64,000 nucleotides of DNA from NCBI RefSeq assembly GCF_900591205.1, contig NZ_UUPU01000031.1, forward strand, positions 1-64,000, read 5' to 3'. The translations under genes and the position numbers were made by a program. Under the pieces are notes generated by a model that was not told the DNA's origin, did no database searches, and saw only the letters and a list, made by a program, of their open reading frames with translations. Of this stretch, positions 34,601 through 43,002 are shown one piece after another. How positions within the stretch are numbered: position 1 is the first letter of the stretch; every line of letters begins with the position of its first letter. The stretch comes from Pseudomonas viridiflava (lineage in GTDB: Bacteria > Pseudomonadota > Gammaproteobacteria > Pseudomonadales > Pseudomonadaceae).

Positions 34601-36462
34601 CGGCGAAGGCCCTGGGATGTTATGTGATGGGTCCGCCAACCGGCGCTACCGGACCTGTGGTCCTGTACGCCCCCTATAGTCCCGAGCACTTTTTGGTGGA
34701 ATACGCGAATGAAGCGGCGTTACTCAATGCGCTCACCGCCACCGGCGCGTTGCAGGACTGGGTAACCGGCCAGATGCAGGCCCCCGACGGCGCCACCTAC
34801 CGCAATTTATTCGGCCTGGGCAACGTGGGCGCTTCGGAGATCCGTCTCGGCGCCTCCACCATAGTCGGCAACCTGCTGAAGCGGCTGTTTGAGGACAACA
34901 TCGAGATGCTGTTGCAGATGCTCGCCTGCCAATTCGATCCATCGGGCAAAGCACGCTGGAACGCAGCCACCCACGTGCTGACCCAAGGTATTGCCAACGG
35001 CCTGCAGTCCATGACCGGCAAGCTGGCCTACCCATTGGCGGTATGGCGCAGCTACACACTGTTCAAAGCCTCCGCCGAGGACTTGCAGCAGCACCGCTGG
35101 CAACACGCACTCAAAACCTTTATCAGCGGTGTGGCCGAGCTGGCCGCTTTGTGCAAGGAACTGGACAGGCTATTGCCAACCGCCGCATCGCCCCAGGAAC
35201 CGGTCACACTGGAGGAATGGCTGAATAACCCTCAGCCGGCCGTCGCCACGCTAGCTGACGTGAAGCTGACCGCACCTGAGCGCACAACGCTGCGAGTGTT
35301 TGAAGACCACGAGGTTGCGTTGGCGGACCTGAGCCAGGGCACGTCAACACAGCCTTACAGGGACAGCACCGGCACGCGCCATTTCGTGCCGCTGGCGGGC
35401 AAGGTGTACCCGGTGAAAAAGGCCGGCGAACACTGGCGACTGAACCAGGGTGAGTTACACGGGCCGTATGTACAACGCACCGCCCAGGGTGGCTGGGCAC
35501 TGGACCTGGATCGGCATAACCCGCGCTACGGCAAAACCTTGAGTCGCTTCGCCGGGAAGGTGTACACCCGGGCAACCGAACGCGAGGTTATCAATATCGA
35601 GGCGGTGGGCATGCGCGAGATCGCCGCGTTGTCCAGTTGGAAAGCCCAGTGCATTGATGAAGCGCTGAATGTCGCGACCTACTATGCGGTGACGTGTAAA
35701 CGCAACCTGCGTAATTTCGCGGCGCTACGCGAGCCCAATAGCCGGCTCGGGCGGTTTTTTTCGGAGTTATTCGGCGTGGTCGCGCTGACGGTCGAGCAAG
35801 TGCAAAGGGTCGAACGGCGCGTCGACGAGATACTCGATGAGTTGACCAATCACACGCTGATCGGGCCCGACTCTCAGCGTTTTGTCAGCGGTACTCATCG
35901 CTACAACGCACAAGAAAGTTATGCCTTCGTGATACCCGATGACCAGGACCAAAAGATCTACCTGCTGGACCGCTTCTTCGACCCTGGGATGGACGTCTAC
36001 CAGAACCGCTTGAACACGCCGTTCAACATTTCGGCGCATGCACGGGCGTCCTCATTGCTGCACGAGATATCGCACCTCAAGTCCTTGACCGAAGACCTGG
36101 CTTACCTGGACACCATGCGGCCATTCCACGACCTGATCAACATTAACATCCAGGGCGCCGGGCTGATGCGGACCGACCTTGCCGACCTGCGCGCAACTGC
36201 GCTGTCGACCTTGACCCCCGCCACGCTGCTGTTCAAGGCATGGGACGAGTTCTCGCAGGCCTGGGAGGATTTCGGCAGTCACCGTGTGACCTCGCCGCTC
36301 AAGGATAAAGTGCTGAGCACCACCGGTGGCCAGACCCTCGATGAGGCGCGGGCGATTTTCATGAGCAACGCCGATAAACGCATCGACACCATTCTGGCCA
36401 ATGCCGATTCCGTCACTTACCTGATCAGCCAGCTCGGCCGAGCATTGGATGCGGGAGCCTGA
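31612..36462 (+). CDS. 1616-aa modular toxin-like protein with C-terminal aspzincin motif
   Basis: A single 1616-residue frame with no signal peptide or clear membrane segments. Four related modules recur: VLYTPYGG (residue 93), YLYTQSRG (387), VLWTPRCG (661) and VLYAPYSP (1017). Each follows a short hydrophobic strand and precedes a helix of the form 'aLl..l..l'. These resemble the DUF6543/dermonecrotic-toxin-like proteins common in Pseudomonas. At about 1290-1350 there is a 'HFVPLAGKVYPV..GPYVQRTAQGGW' segment that I associate with the same group. The last about 250 residues carry HEISH (1484-1488), then TEDLAY (1493-1498), fitting the aspzincin pattern HExxH..TxDxxY with Asp1495 as third zinc ligand. 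A secreted or injected metalloprotease effector is inferred. No secretion genes, chaperone or immunity gene is obvious beside it. Confidence 0.7.
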   Translation: MAKVTPPYYFEEFLLPARRREPTPRERELGFTVKDLEWLYTLYYPSDAARKDSTVRGHHMLVERLQVNLIGKPAVPLAGAFMMSPTPDHAKAVLYTPYGGLELFDSHTALLDEVRRRLRHPSQRIQWLQFQSIDERLALPAGARLTVTTATVLGPVMEDLEQGILAGQQKNLSVMFDELRKLPSLNEMLDTLLGIMARSYFPGLDQASTRVNTFRRAWNGEENHWVASESLRDTLLGFYARQAWPMDQTHTFFNPAHDTRGMSPEQLAKDQQRWDSVVEQTSGALSKLFNSLLQTYWNEDFKAGQSRLQFFAQTLRDMFRADLLFKHQQGIVSAEESRKLRAVMLPDQSARAAANHELSVERIRVETTFQHHVDLTGTLMISNSHAYLYTQSRGLQVLTGLKDLNDTLLTMLKTAGYEDELLNYLSLDERSVFVGMDQIHVSGKPVTGDVFQEMLEGIVAKQSDNLEHALGLYRRSAGAVDLGALLDSALDIRAMLDSRLLARNTDGRWSVHPITSSNGRPTTVQAEKAKQHLQQLQAVEAAMALERNTQPVFAPSNLPMLPRQLLENNQVHRSLGMLQGLSGEAQLRRLQKKLRPTALTLLDSVLHADGMTRQTRHGLNGFIPDAFGLTLRIGATLHALAHCFVLTERGGTDPAHSGAAVLWTPRCGYEAFASIKVLREALEQRLQDPLQRLPLMENLPVSKREPHQHCQLGPLQRIDSHVLNDRQQSYSDFTVDEINYLLSMQLNAQRFAQRMDSLIRRPPPTNLPRATAIAQAIIHQQALPVWLGMAAPDEQILQAELLEQYRISALEERDYLHSITTLREYAASSLSELLHARFPGHVVNPDNVLIPGRINLTGNTLSLTDFALRHLPELRAEDLRPQSRTATPLPDALDGTAVMQMVRQLDLKRFYQTQLTTHLKGNTEDTRERRRLFCRLLPWQLLQYAHQQKLEDQLSASAWSLIQQVFDMPDGVARAAVEAATAVIRPFELIATPGATPAKALGCYVMGPPTGATGPVVLYAPYSPEHFLVEYANEAALLNALTATGALQDWVTGQMQAPDGATYRNLFGLGNVGASEIRLGASTIVGNLLKRLFEDNIEMLLQMLACQFDPSGKARWNAATHVLTQGIANGLQSMTGKLAYPLAVWRSYTLFKASAEDLQQHRWQHALKTFISGVAELAALCKELDRLLPTAASPQEPVTLEEWLNNPQPAVATLADVKLTAPERTTLRVFEDHEVALADLSQGTSTQPYRDSTGTRHFVPLAGKVYPVKKAGEHWRLNQGELHGPYVQRTAQGGWALDLDRHNPRYGKTLSRFAGKVYTRATEREVINIEAVGMREIAALSSWKAQCIDEALNVATYYAVTCKRNLRNFAALREPNSRLGRFFSELFGVVALTVEQVQRVERRVDEILDELTNHTLIGPDSQRFVSGTHRYNAQESYAFVIPDDQDQKIYLLDRFFDPGMDVYQNRLNTPFNISAHARASSLLHEISHLKSLTEDLAYLDTMRPFHDLININIQGAGLMRTDLADLRATALSTLTPATLLFKAWDEFSQAWEDFGSHRVTSPLKDKVLSTTGGQTLDEARAIFMSNADKRIDTILANADSVTYLISQLGRALDAGA

Positions 36463-36483
36463 ACCGGCTCCCGGCGGGGTACG

Positions 36484-36753
36484 TCAGTCTTTCTGGTCAC
36501 GCAGGATATTGCCCGAAGCGCCATCTATGCGTGCTTCATACACGGTGCCGTCGGATTTGCGGCCTTTGACTTCCCAATAGCCGTTGTCGTCGGCTTCCGC
36601 CGCATAGACCTCGATATACCCGGCTTTGGTCTTGGCCACTTCGATAGCTTTTTCGATGGTGATCCAGCCCGCGCCGGGCTTATCGGCCAGGGCGGCGCCC
36701 GCGCCGAGCAGAGCGGTGGTTGCACACAGGGCGACTAAGGTTTTCTTCAGCAT
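36484..36753 (-). CDS. Small PepSY-domain periplasmic protein
   Basis: An 89-residue protein with a signal peptide (cleavage probably after GAALA, about residue 23) and one PepSY domain (ITIEKAIEVAKTKAGYIEVYAAEADDNG..VKGRKSDGTVYEARIDGASGNIL). Single-domain PepSY proteins are periplasmic and thought to inhibit or modulate proteases. It converges on the 1616-aa protease-like gene with 21 bp between stops, an intriguing but unproven association. GGAG precedes the start. Confidence 0.88.
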   Translation of the reverse strand: MLKKTLVALCATTALLGAGAALADKPGAGWITIEKAIEVAKTKAGYIEVYAAEADDNGYWEVKGRKSDGTVYEARIDGASGNILRDQKD

Positions 36754-36895
36754 TTTCGTTCTCCATTGTGGGAATGTCCTGAATTTTTAGGAGCCCGCCA
36801 AACGAGAATAAGTTCCAATTGATGTGCAATCGCCATGATGGCTGTTCTCGCCGTCCACCCTGGGAGGTTAGAATGCGCGAAATCAGGATGAGTCA

Positions 36896-37891
36896 ATGAG
36901 CGAAAAGTCCCTTTCAGACGCCGAATATGACGCCATCACCGACGCCGCCGCGCATTGGTGCATGCGCCTGCACGCGGGCGATTGCACCACGGCTGAACGT
37001 CAGGCTTTTGCGCAATGGCATGACTCCCACCCGCTGCACGCTTTTGAATACGCGGCGATGCTGGAAATCTGGGACGTCGCCGACCACCTGCCCCGCAGCG
37101 CACCCACAGCGGTGGTGGTGCCGTTCAAGCCGCGCAGCCGGCTGCGCACTTACGCGGTAGCGGCGGCGATCTGCCTGGCCGCATTGCCGCTTGCCGCGTT
37201 TACCGCTTGGGAAGCAGGCTGGTTGCCGAGCTCCTATGAGCGCTACCAGGCCAGCAATGGTCTGCGCCAGGTCACCCTGGGTGACGGCAGCCAGGTAGAG
37301 CTCAACCTGGGCACCGAACTGGTCTACAGCAACTACAAGGACCAGCGCCGGGTCACCCTGAAAAAGGGCGAAGCGTTCTTCAAGGTGAGCCATGACGCCA
37401 CGCACCCGTTTATTGTGCATGCCGGCAACGGCCAGGTGCGAGTCACGGGCACGCAGTTCAACGTCTGGAAGTATGAAGACCAGGTGCGGGTGATGCTGCT
37501 GGAAGGCTCGGTGCAGATCGCCAGCGACCAGATACACGGCAGCGTGCCTTTGACCCCAGGTATGCAGGCCAGCTATCAACAGGGCGACGCCACGCCTCGC
37601 GTGCGCGCGATCAACCCCAATGACTCCGCCCTGGCCTGGCGCCAGGGCAAGCTGATCCTCGACAACCTGGCGTTGGCCGATGCGTTGCCGCTGATCAACC
37701 GCTACCTGAACAAACCGGTGATGCTGGCCGATGCCACCACCGGGGCGATTCGCATCGGCGGCATCTACAACATCAATGAGGTGAACAACCTCATTCCCTC
37801 TCTGCCCAAGGTTTTGCCGGTCTACCTGACCCAGAACCAGGACGGCAACCCCGTACTCAACTCCATCCCGCGTAAAGCACCGAAAGGCTGA
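36896..37891 (+). CDS. Orphan FecR-family anti-sigma regulator
   Basis: A 331-residue FecR-type protein. An N-terminal DUF4880 domain (AAHWCMRLHAGDCTTAERQAFAQWHDSHPLHAFEYA, about 19-55) binds a sigma factor. One membrane segment (about 82-102) follows, then the FecR periplasmic domain (LRQVTLGDGSQVELNLGT..GTQFNVWKYEDQVRVMLLEGSVQI) and a DUF4974-like C-terminus for contact with a TonB receptor. Normally an ECF sigma gene lies directly upstream and a TonB receptor downstream. Here neither is adjacent; the fap operon follows. A 25-codon open frame from 36822 overlaps its start by ATGA but does not resemble a sigma factor end. Confidence 0.9.
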   Translation: MSEKSLSDAEYDAITDAAAHWCMRLHAGDCTTAERQAFAQWHDSHPLHAFEYAAMLEIWDVADHLPRSAPTAVVVPFKPRSRLRTYAVAAAICLAALPLAAFTAWEAGWLPSSYERYQASNGLRQVTLGDGSQVELNLGTELVYSNYKDQRRVTLKKGEAFFKVSHDATHPFIVHAGNGQVRVTGTQFNVWKYEDQVRVMLLEGSVQIASDQIHGSVPLTPGMQASYQQGDATPRVRAINPNDSALAWRQGKLILDNLALADALPLINRYLNKPVMLADATTGAIRIGGIYNINEVNNLIPSLPKVLPVYLTQNQDGNPVLNSIPRKAPKG

Positions 37892-38013
37892 GCCTGGCCT
37901 CTGCCGGCTCGGGCCTTTTGCGGCCCGCAGTGTCCATTTTCTTTACATCGCCCCGTCCTGAACCGCCCGTGCCGAGCGGATTCACGGTTTTGTCATGCGC
38001 GGTGTTACACAAC

Positions 38014-38092
38014 TGATACAGGCAGGTGAAGCGATTGTGCAGTGGCTGCAGAGCGAGGGCTACAGGGGTCGCTGTCTCACGGTTGATACAGG
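38014..38092. promoter_or_regulatory. Paired upstream repeats, possible enhancer sites for fap
   Basis: Two direct copies of TGATACAGGC (38014-38023 and 38084-38093), each preceded by a 'CAC' box (acacaac / tcacggt), 70 bp apart. They lie about 65 and 135 bp upstream of the -24 element, a normal distance for enhancer-binding-protein sites. The convergent sigma-54 regulator after fapF is the candidate binder. Inference only. Confidence 0.5.
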
Positions 38093-38152
38093 CCGGCCAT
38101 CATTTTGCCCAATATTTATCGCAACCCATTGAATAACCGGAACAAATAAAAA

Positions 38153-38170
38153 GCGGCACGCCTTCTGCTC
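38153..38170 (+). promoter_or_regulatory. Sigma-54 (-24/-12) promoter of the fap operon
   Basis: Reads 'cGGCACGccttctGCtc': GG at 38155-38156 and GC at 38167-38168 with exactly ten bases between, and the GGCACG half matching the sigma-54 consensus. Transcription would start near 38180, leaving a leader of about 45 bases before the fapA ribosome site region. Confidence 0.75.
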
Positions 38171-38224
38171 TATCCCTTACAGCGCTGTTTAGGGTCAGCG
38201 CGAAGAATAAGGAATGCCGCCGTG

Positions 38225-38671
38225 ATGACACTCACTCAAGGTTCGATGAACGTACTGCTGGTCAGCTGTGTACTCAGCGCCAGCATCAGTCTTCCGACCC
38301 TGGCAGGTGACGGCGTGATCGTGACCGGCCGCGACGTACAGGGCCACATGTACGGTCGACCTTCTTTCGGTAAAGACCCCTACCCCACCACCGCCAACGC
38401 CAATCCAAGCCGCGAGATCCTGAACTCCACGGGCGAACTCAGTGACATGGACATCCGTGGCGTCAGCAGTGGTTCGAGCATTAGCCGCGCCATCCTGCCA
38501 AACGGCAATATTCCTGGCTTGAACAACACCCAAGGCAGCGTGTCGACACTCGGTTCCGGCACAGCGGTCGGCCACGGGGCCGGCGCCGCCATGGGCGGGC
38601 AGATCAGTGACTCGATCCAGCGTGGCATGGCGCCCTTGAACAGCATCGGCAGCATGATGGGGGGCAAATAA
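38225..38671 (+). CDS. fapA: FapA, amyloid operon protein
   Basis: A 148-residue secreted protein with a signal peptide ending near LPTLAGDG. The mature part is small, glycine/serine/asparagine-rich and shows the FapA motifs [19 protein letters not shown] and [23 protein letters not shown]. FapA affects the ratio and distribution of FapB and FapC in fibrils. First gene of the operon; AAGGAA precedes it. GTG at 38222 is an alternative start one codon upstream. Its stop overlaps the fapB start by one base. Confidence 0.92.
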   Translation: MTLTQGSMNVLLVSCVLSASISLPTLAGDGVIVTGRDVQGHMYGRPSFGKDPYPTTANANPSREILNSTGELSDMDIRGVSSGSSISRAILPNGNIPGLNNTQGSVSTLGSGTAVGHGAGAAMGGQISDSIQRGMAPLNSIGSMMGGK

Positions 38672-39222
38672 TGAATCGCTCCCTGCTTATTCTGGCCCTG
38701 CTGGGCAGCGCCGCAGCCATGGCCGACGACACCGCCGTGATCAACAACAGCGGCCGTGACTACAACGGCAATTTGATGATCAACCAGGCGGCGGGCAACC
38801 AGCAGCAAACGGCCAACAACCGCGCCGTGGCGCTCGGTGGCCAGGCCACCACCCTTAATATCCAGAACATGAATGGCAAGGTCGACCCGTCCCTGAACGC
38901 CAAGGCGGCGATCGAGGGCAATTCTTTTACCAATGGCAACGGCATGGTGGGCATCAACCAGTCGGCCGGAGCCAATAACCAATTAGTCAATGCCGTGCGG
39001 ATCAGCGTCAATCCTGGCCCGCAAAGCATCGACGACAGCGTCCTGGTGCAACAGAACACGACGACGCTGGCAACCGACTCAGGGCTCACCCCCACCACTG
39101 GCAGCCGCCAGGTCGTGACAAGCGACCAGGCCTTCACAGGCAGCCGAGGAGTGATTCAGGTGAACCAGAGTGCTGGGGTGGGGAACCGAGTGGCTAACAC
39201 CCTGGGCATCACTATCAAGTAA
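38671..39222 (+). CDS. fapB: FapB, minor amyloid subunit / nucleator
   Basis: A 183-residue secreted amyloid protein with a signal peptide ending AAMADD. Three imperfect repeats carry the 'N-G..INQ(A/S)AG..NQ' pattern: GNLMINQAAGNQQQTANN, GMVGINQSAGANNQLVN and GVIQVNQSAGVGNRVAN. FapB is the minor fibril component and proposed nucleator, by analogy with CsgB. The start ATG shares its A with the fapA stop codon. Confidence 0.93.
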   Translation: MNRSLLILALLGSAAAMADDTAVINNSGRDYNGNLMINQAAGNQQQTANNRAVALGGQATTLNIQNMNGKVDPSLNAKAAIEGNSFTNGNGMVGINQSAGANNQLVNAVRISVNPGPQSIDDSVLVQQNTTTLATDSGLTPTTGSRQVVTSDQAFTGSRGVIQVNQSAGVGNRVANTLGITIK

Positions 39223-39289
39223 ACGCTTGGTAGCACGCGTTAGACCGTACCAACACTTAACCAACTAATTAGAAGCAAGGAGAAACACC

Positions 39290-40033
39290 ATGAAACCTCA
39301 AATGGCTCTGAAACCACTGGTTTTCGCTCTCGCCGCACTCATGGCTGCTGCTGCTCAAGCAGGTGGCTGGCACCCTGCGCCTCAACCCACCGGCGTAGTT
39401 GCCTCCGTGGTCACCGATGTACAAAACAGCGCAGGCAACAAGTTCGACGACACCAAAACCGAAAATAACGCCTCTGCCGATGGCTCGGTGACCGGCAACA
39501 GCGGCAACGTCGGTGTGAACGTTCAGGCCGGCAGCGGCAACCAGGCCGACAACTCTGGCGCCATCTCCAGCGCCAAAGGCGATTTCGCAACCGTGTTCGC
39601 CGTGGTTGATGTGAATCAAAACAGCGGCCTGAACAACTTCGTCAACAAAGGCACTCAGAACAACTCCTCGCTGGATAACTCGGCCAACGGCAACTCCGGC
39701 AACCTGGGCTACAACGGCCAGTCCGGTCAGGGCAACCAAGGCAAAAACAACCTGGCAATCACCACGGCTGATGGCAAAAACATCGCAGCGGCGGCCAACA
39801 CCGAGCAAAACTCGCTCGCCAACAACTACCTCAACACTGCCGCTACCAGCCACGGCTATGGCCATAGCGGCAAACCTCAGTATGTGTCGAACAACTCGAG
39901 CCTCGACAACTCGGTTAACCGCAACTCCGGCAACGTCGGTGTGAACCTGCAATCGGGTGCCGGTAACCAAGGCAGCAACAGCCTGTCGATCGGCCAGGGT
40001 TGCAGCGTCTGCGCCAGCGGCGTGCGCTTCTGA
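39290..40033 (+). CDS. fapC: FapC, major amyloid fibre subunit
   Basis: A 247-residue secreted protein with a signal peptide (AAAAQAGG). It has three long repeats separated by linkers. Each ends with the core SGN(V/L)G(V/Y)N.Q(A/S)G.GNQ: GNVGVNVQAGSGNQ, GNLGYNGQSGQGNQ and GNVGVNLQSGAGNQ. The C-terminus has the conserved CxxC (CSVCASG) found in FapC. This is the main structural subunit of the biofilm amyloid. A strong AAGGAG lies upstream, and a terminator follows directly, fitting its need for high expression relative to the later genes. Confidence 0.95.
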   Translation: MKPQMALKPLVFALAALMAAAAQAGGWHPAPQPTGVVASVVTDVQNSAGNKFDDTKTENNASADGSVTGNSGNVGVNVQAGSGNQADNSGAISSAKGDFATVFAVVDVNQNSGLNNFVNKGTQNNSSLDNSANGNSGNLGYNGQSGQGNQGKNNLAITTADGKNIAAAANTEQNSLANNYLNTAATSHGYGHSGKPQYVSNNSSLDNSVNRNSGNVGVNLQSGAGNQGSNSLSIGQGCSVCASGVRF

Positions 40034-40040
40034 TCCAACG

Positions 40041-40066
40041 GGGCCTTGGCGACAAGGCCCTTTTTT
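40041..40066 (+). terminator. Intrinsic terminator between fapC and fapD
   Basis: A perfect 8-bp stem (gggccttg / caaggccc) with a 4-base loop (gcga), followed directly by six T residues. It sits 7 bp past the fapC stop codon, inside the operon, so fapD-F should be transcribed mainly by read-through. Confidence 0.92.
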
Positions 40067-40094
40067 ATTCCAGTGTCCAGCAGGTCACACGATC

Positions 40095-40775
40095 ATGCGC
40101 CTCGCGACCCTCTCCCTTCTGATGTTGCTCACCGGCCCGACCTGGGCAGGCACCATGGCGATCTCCGCCATGCCTGGCGGTGCAGTCATCTACAAGAAGG
40201 TCGAGAGTATCCGTGAGCGCCGGTTCGCCAACCTGGTGGAACAGAAAACCGATTTCAGCTGCGGTGCTGCGGCACTCGCCACCATTCTGCGCCAGGGCTA
40301 TTGGCTGGACGTCGACGAAGACCATGTGATCAAAGGCATGCTGGTCAATGCAGACCAGGACCTGGTTCGCACCCAGGGCTTTTCCATGCTGGACATGAAG
40401 CGCTACCTCGAAAGCATCGGCATGCGTGCCCGGGGCTACAAGATCGGGCCAGAGACTCTGGTGACCGTAAAGATCCCCGTCGTGGTGCTGCTGGAAATTC
40501 GTGGCTACAAGCACTTCGTGGTATTGCAGCGCGCGGACAAGGACTGGGTCTATATCGGCGACCCGGTGCTGGGCCACAAGCGCTATTCGCACGACGACTT
40601 CATCAAGGGCTGGAATGGCATCGTCTTCGCCGTGCTGGGTGAAGGTTACGACAAGGCCAATGCCTTGCTCGACCCGCCCCTGCCGCTGACCGCCAAGAAC
40701 CAGATGAATGAGTTCAGGCCCGTAGGCGATGCCGAGCTGATGGATTTCGGTTTTATCCAGAGCGACTTCTTCTAA
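40095..40775 (+). CDS. fapD: FapD, C39-family cysteine protease
   Basis: A 226-residue protein with a signal peptide (LLTGPTWAGT). The C39-peptidase triad is visible: Cys56 (DFSCGAAALAT), His140 (YKHFVVLQ) and Asp156 (YIGDPVLG). FapD is required for Fap fibril biogenesis, presumably processing or controlling exported subunits in the periplasm. The frame is open into fapC, but the ATG at 40095 begins the signal peptide after the terminator. Confidence 0.93.
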   Translation: MRLATLSLLMLLTGPTWAGTMAISAMPGGAVIYKKVESIRERRFANLVEQKTDFSCGAAALATILRQGYWLDVDEDHVIKGMLVNADQDLVRTQGFSMLDMKRYLESIGMRARGYKIGPETLVTVKIPVVVLLEIRGYKHFVVLQRADKDWVYIGDPVLGHKRYSHDDFIKGWNGIVFAVLGEGYDKANALLDPPLPLTAKNQMNEFRPVGDAELMDFGFIQSDFF

Positions 40776-40814
40776 AAGAAGCGCAATAAGGGGCAGGACG
40801 CTCCAGGAGCGAAG

Positions 40815-41561
40815 ATGAACACTTCCCGTTGGCTGACGGTCTTGTGTCTGGCAGCCTCAATGCCCGCTTATGCTTCATCGGGGTTTAAACCGATCGAGCT
40901 GAAGGACTCGGAGATGGCCGAACTGCGCGGCCGTTATGTGATGCCGGGGCGAATCATCAGCTTCGGAATTGTCATGAGCAGCACCTGGACCAATGCCGTG
41001 GGCGACAGCATCACCGGCAAGGCCAACATGCAAATCGACTCGTCGACCATAACCCCGCAATTCTACGTGCAGACCACCGGCTCAAAAGGTACTGGCAGCA
41101 ATCAGAACACCGGCACCGGCAATGTCATCGGCGGTGCGGGCCTGGGCACCGGCACGGGCGTGACCCAAAGCGTGCGCGCCGCAGGCGACGGCAACGCCGC
41201 CTACAACAATGTCGGGATCAACGTCACTGAAAACGGCCTTGCGCCCTCCAACATCGTGCAATCCGGGCAGGTGCTGGTGGCCGGCGGCACCGTCACCGGC
41301 GACAGCGCAGCGGGCCGTGTAAGCGTCTCGGCCAACAACGGCGGTTTGCAGATGGCGATCCAGGCCAACCATAACCAAGGCAACAGCCTCCAGCAGATCG
41401 GCGGCGGCCAGGTGTTGCAAGGCACGGTGTTGACCGGCAATACCAACCTCGTCAACAACATGACCCAACTCAACGTGGTGATGGGCAATAACGGGCTGAA
41501 CAACCCGGCAATAAACTGCAATCTGGATCAACTCAAAGGTCTACGCACCCTCGGTTATTGA
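40815..41561 (+). CDS. fapE: FapE, secreted fibre-associated protein
   Basis: A 248-residue secreted protein (signal peptide ending PAYASSG). An N-terminal block ELKDSEMAELRGRYVMPGRIISFGIVMSSTW is characteristic of FapE. The rest is Asn/Gly-rich with weak amyloid-like repeats, and a single Cys is near the C-terminus (INCNLDQL). FapE is exported through FapF and found in small amounts in fibres. AGGAG precedes the start. Confidence 0.92.
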   Translation: MNTSRWLTVLCLAASMPAYASSGFKPIELKDSEMAELRGRYVMPGRIISFGIVMSSTWTNAVGDSITGKANMQIDSSTITPQFYVQTTGSKGTGSNQNTGTGNVIGGAGLGTGTGVTQSVRAAGDGNAAYNNVGINVTENGLAPSNIVQSGQVLVAGGTVTGDSAAGRVSVSANNGGLQMAIQANHNQGNSLQQIGGGQVLQGTVLTGNTNLVNNMTQLNVVMGNNGLNNPAINCNLDQLKGLRTLGY

Positions 41562-41592
41562 ACTACGCTGACCCTCGACACTTTCGCATTAG

Positions 41593-42915
<1,323 letters not shown>

Positions 42916-42950
42916 TTGAAAGGCTGCTTCGCAGCCCGTTCACCACCCAG

Positions 42951-42990
42951 GAAAAGCCCCGCAACGATAAGGGTCGTTGCGGGGCTTTTC
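42951..42990. terminator. Bidirectional terminator between fapF and the sigma-54 regulator
   Basis: A perfect 17-bp stem (gaaaagccccgcaacga and its complement) around a 6-base loop. The A-run on one side and T-run on the other let it serve both converging genes. A second small hairpin (ggctgcttcgcagcc) lies at 42922-42936. Confidence 0.93.
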
Positions 42991-43002
42991 GGTTTACCCG
43001 CC

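Larger units (their letters stand above)
37892..38224. other. Intergenic region carrying fap control elements
   Basis: A 333-bp stretch with no gene. It begins with a stem 'cgggccttttgcggcccg' (37909-37926) that may end fecR transcription. It holds two 'TGATACAGG' repeats 70 bp apart and a sigma-54-type promoter just before fapA. Confidence 0.75.

Noticed and set aside
36822..36899. 25-codon frame overlapping the FecR start as a possible sigma-factor remnant
   Set aside because: The residues do not resemble sigma region 4; kept only as an observation in the FecR finding.
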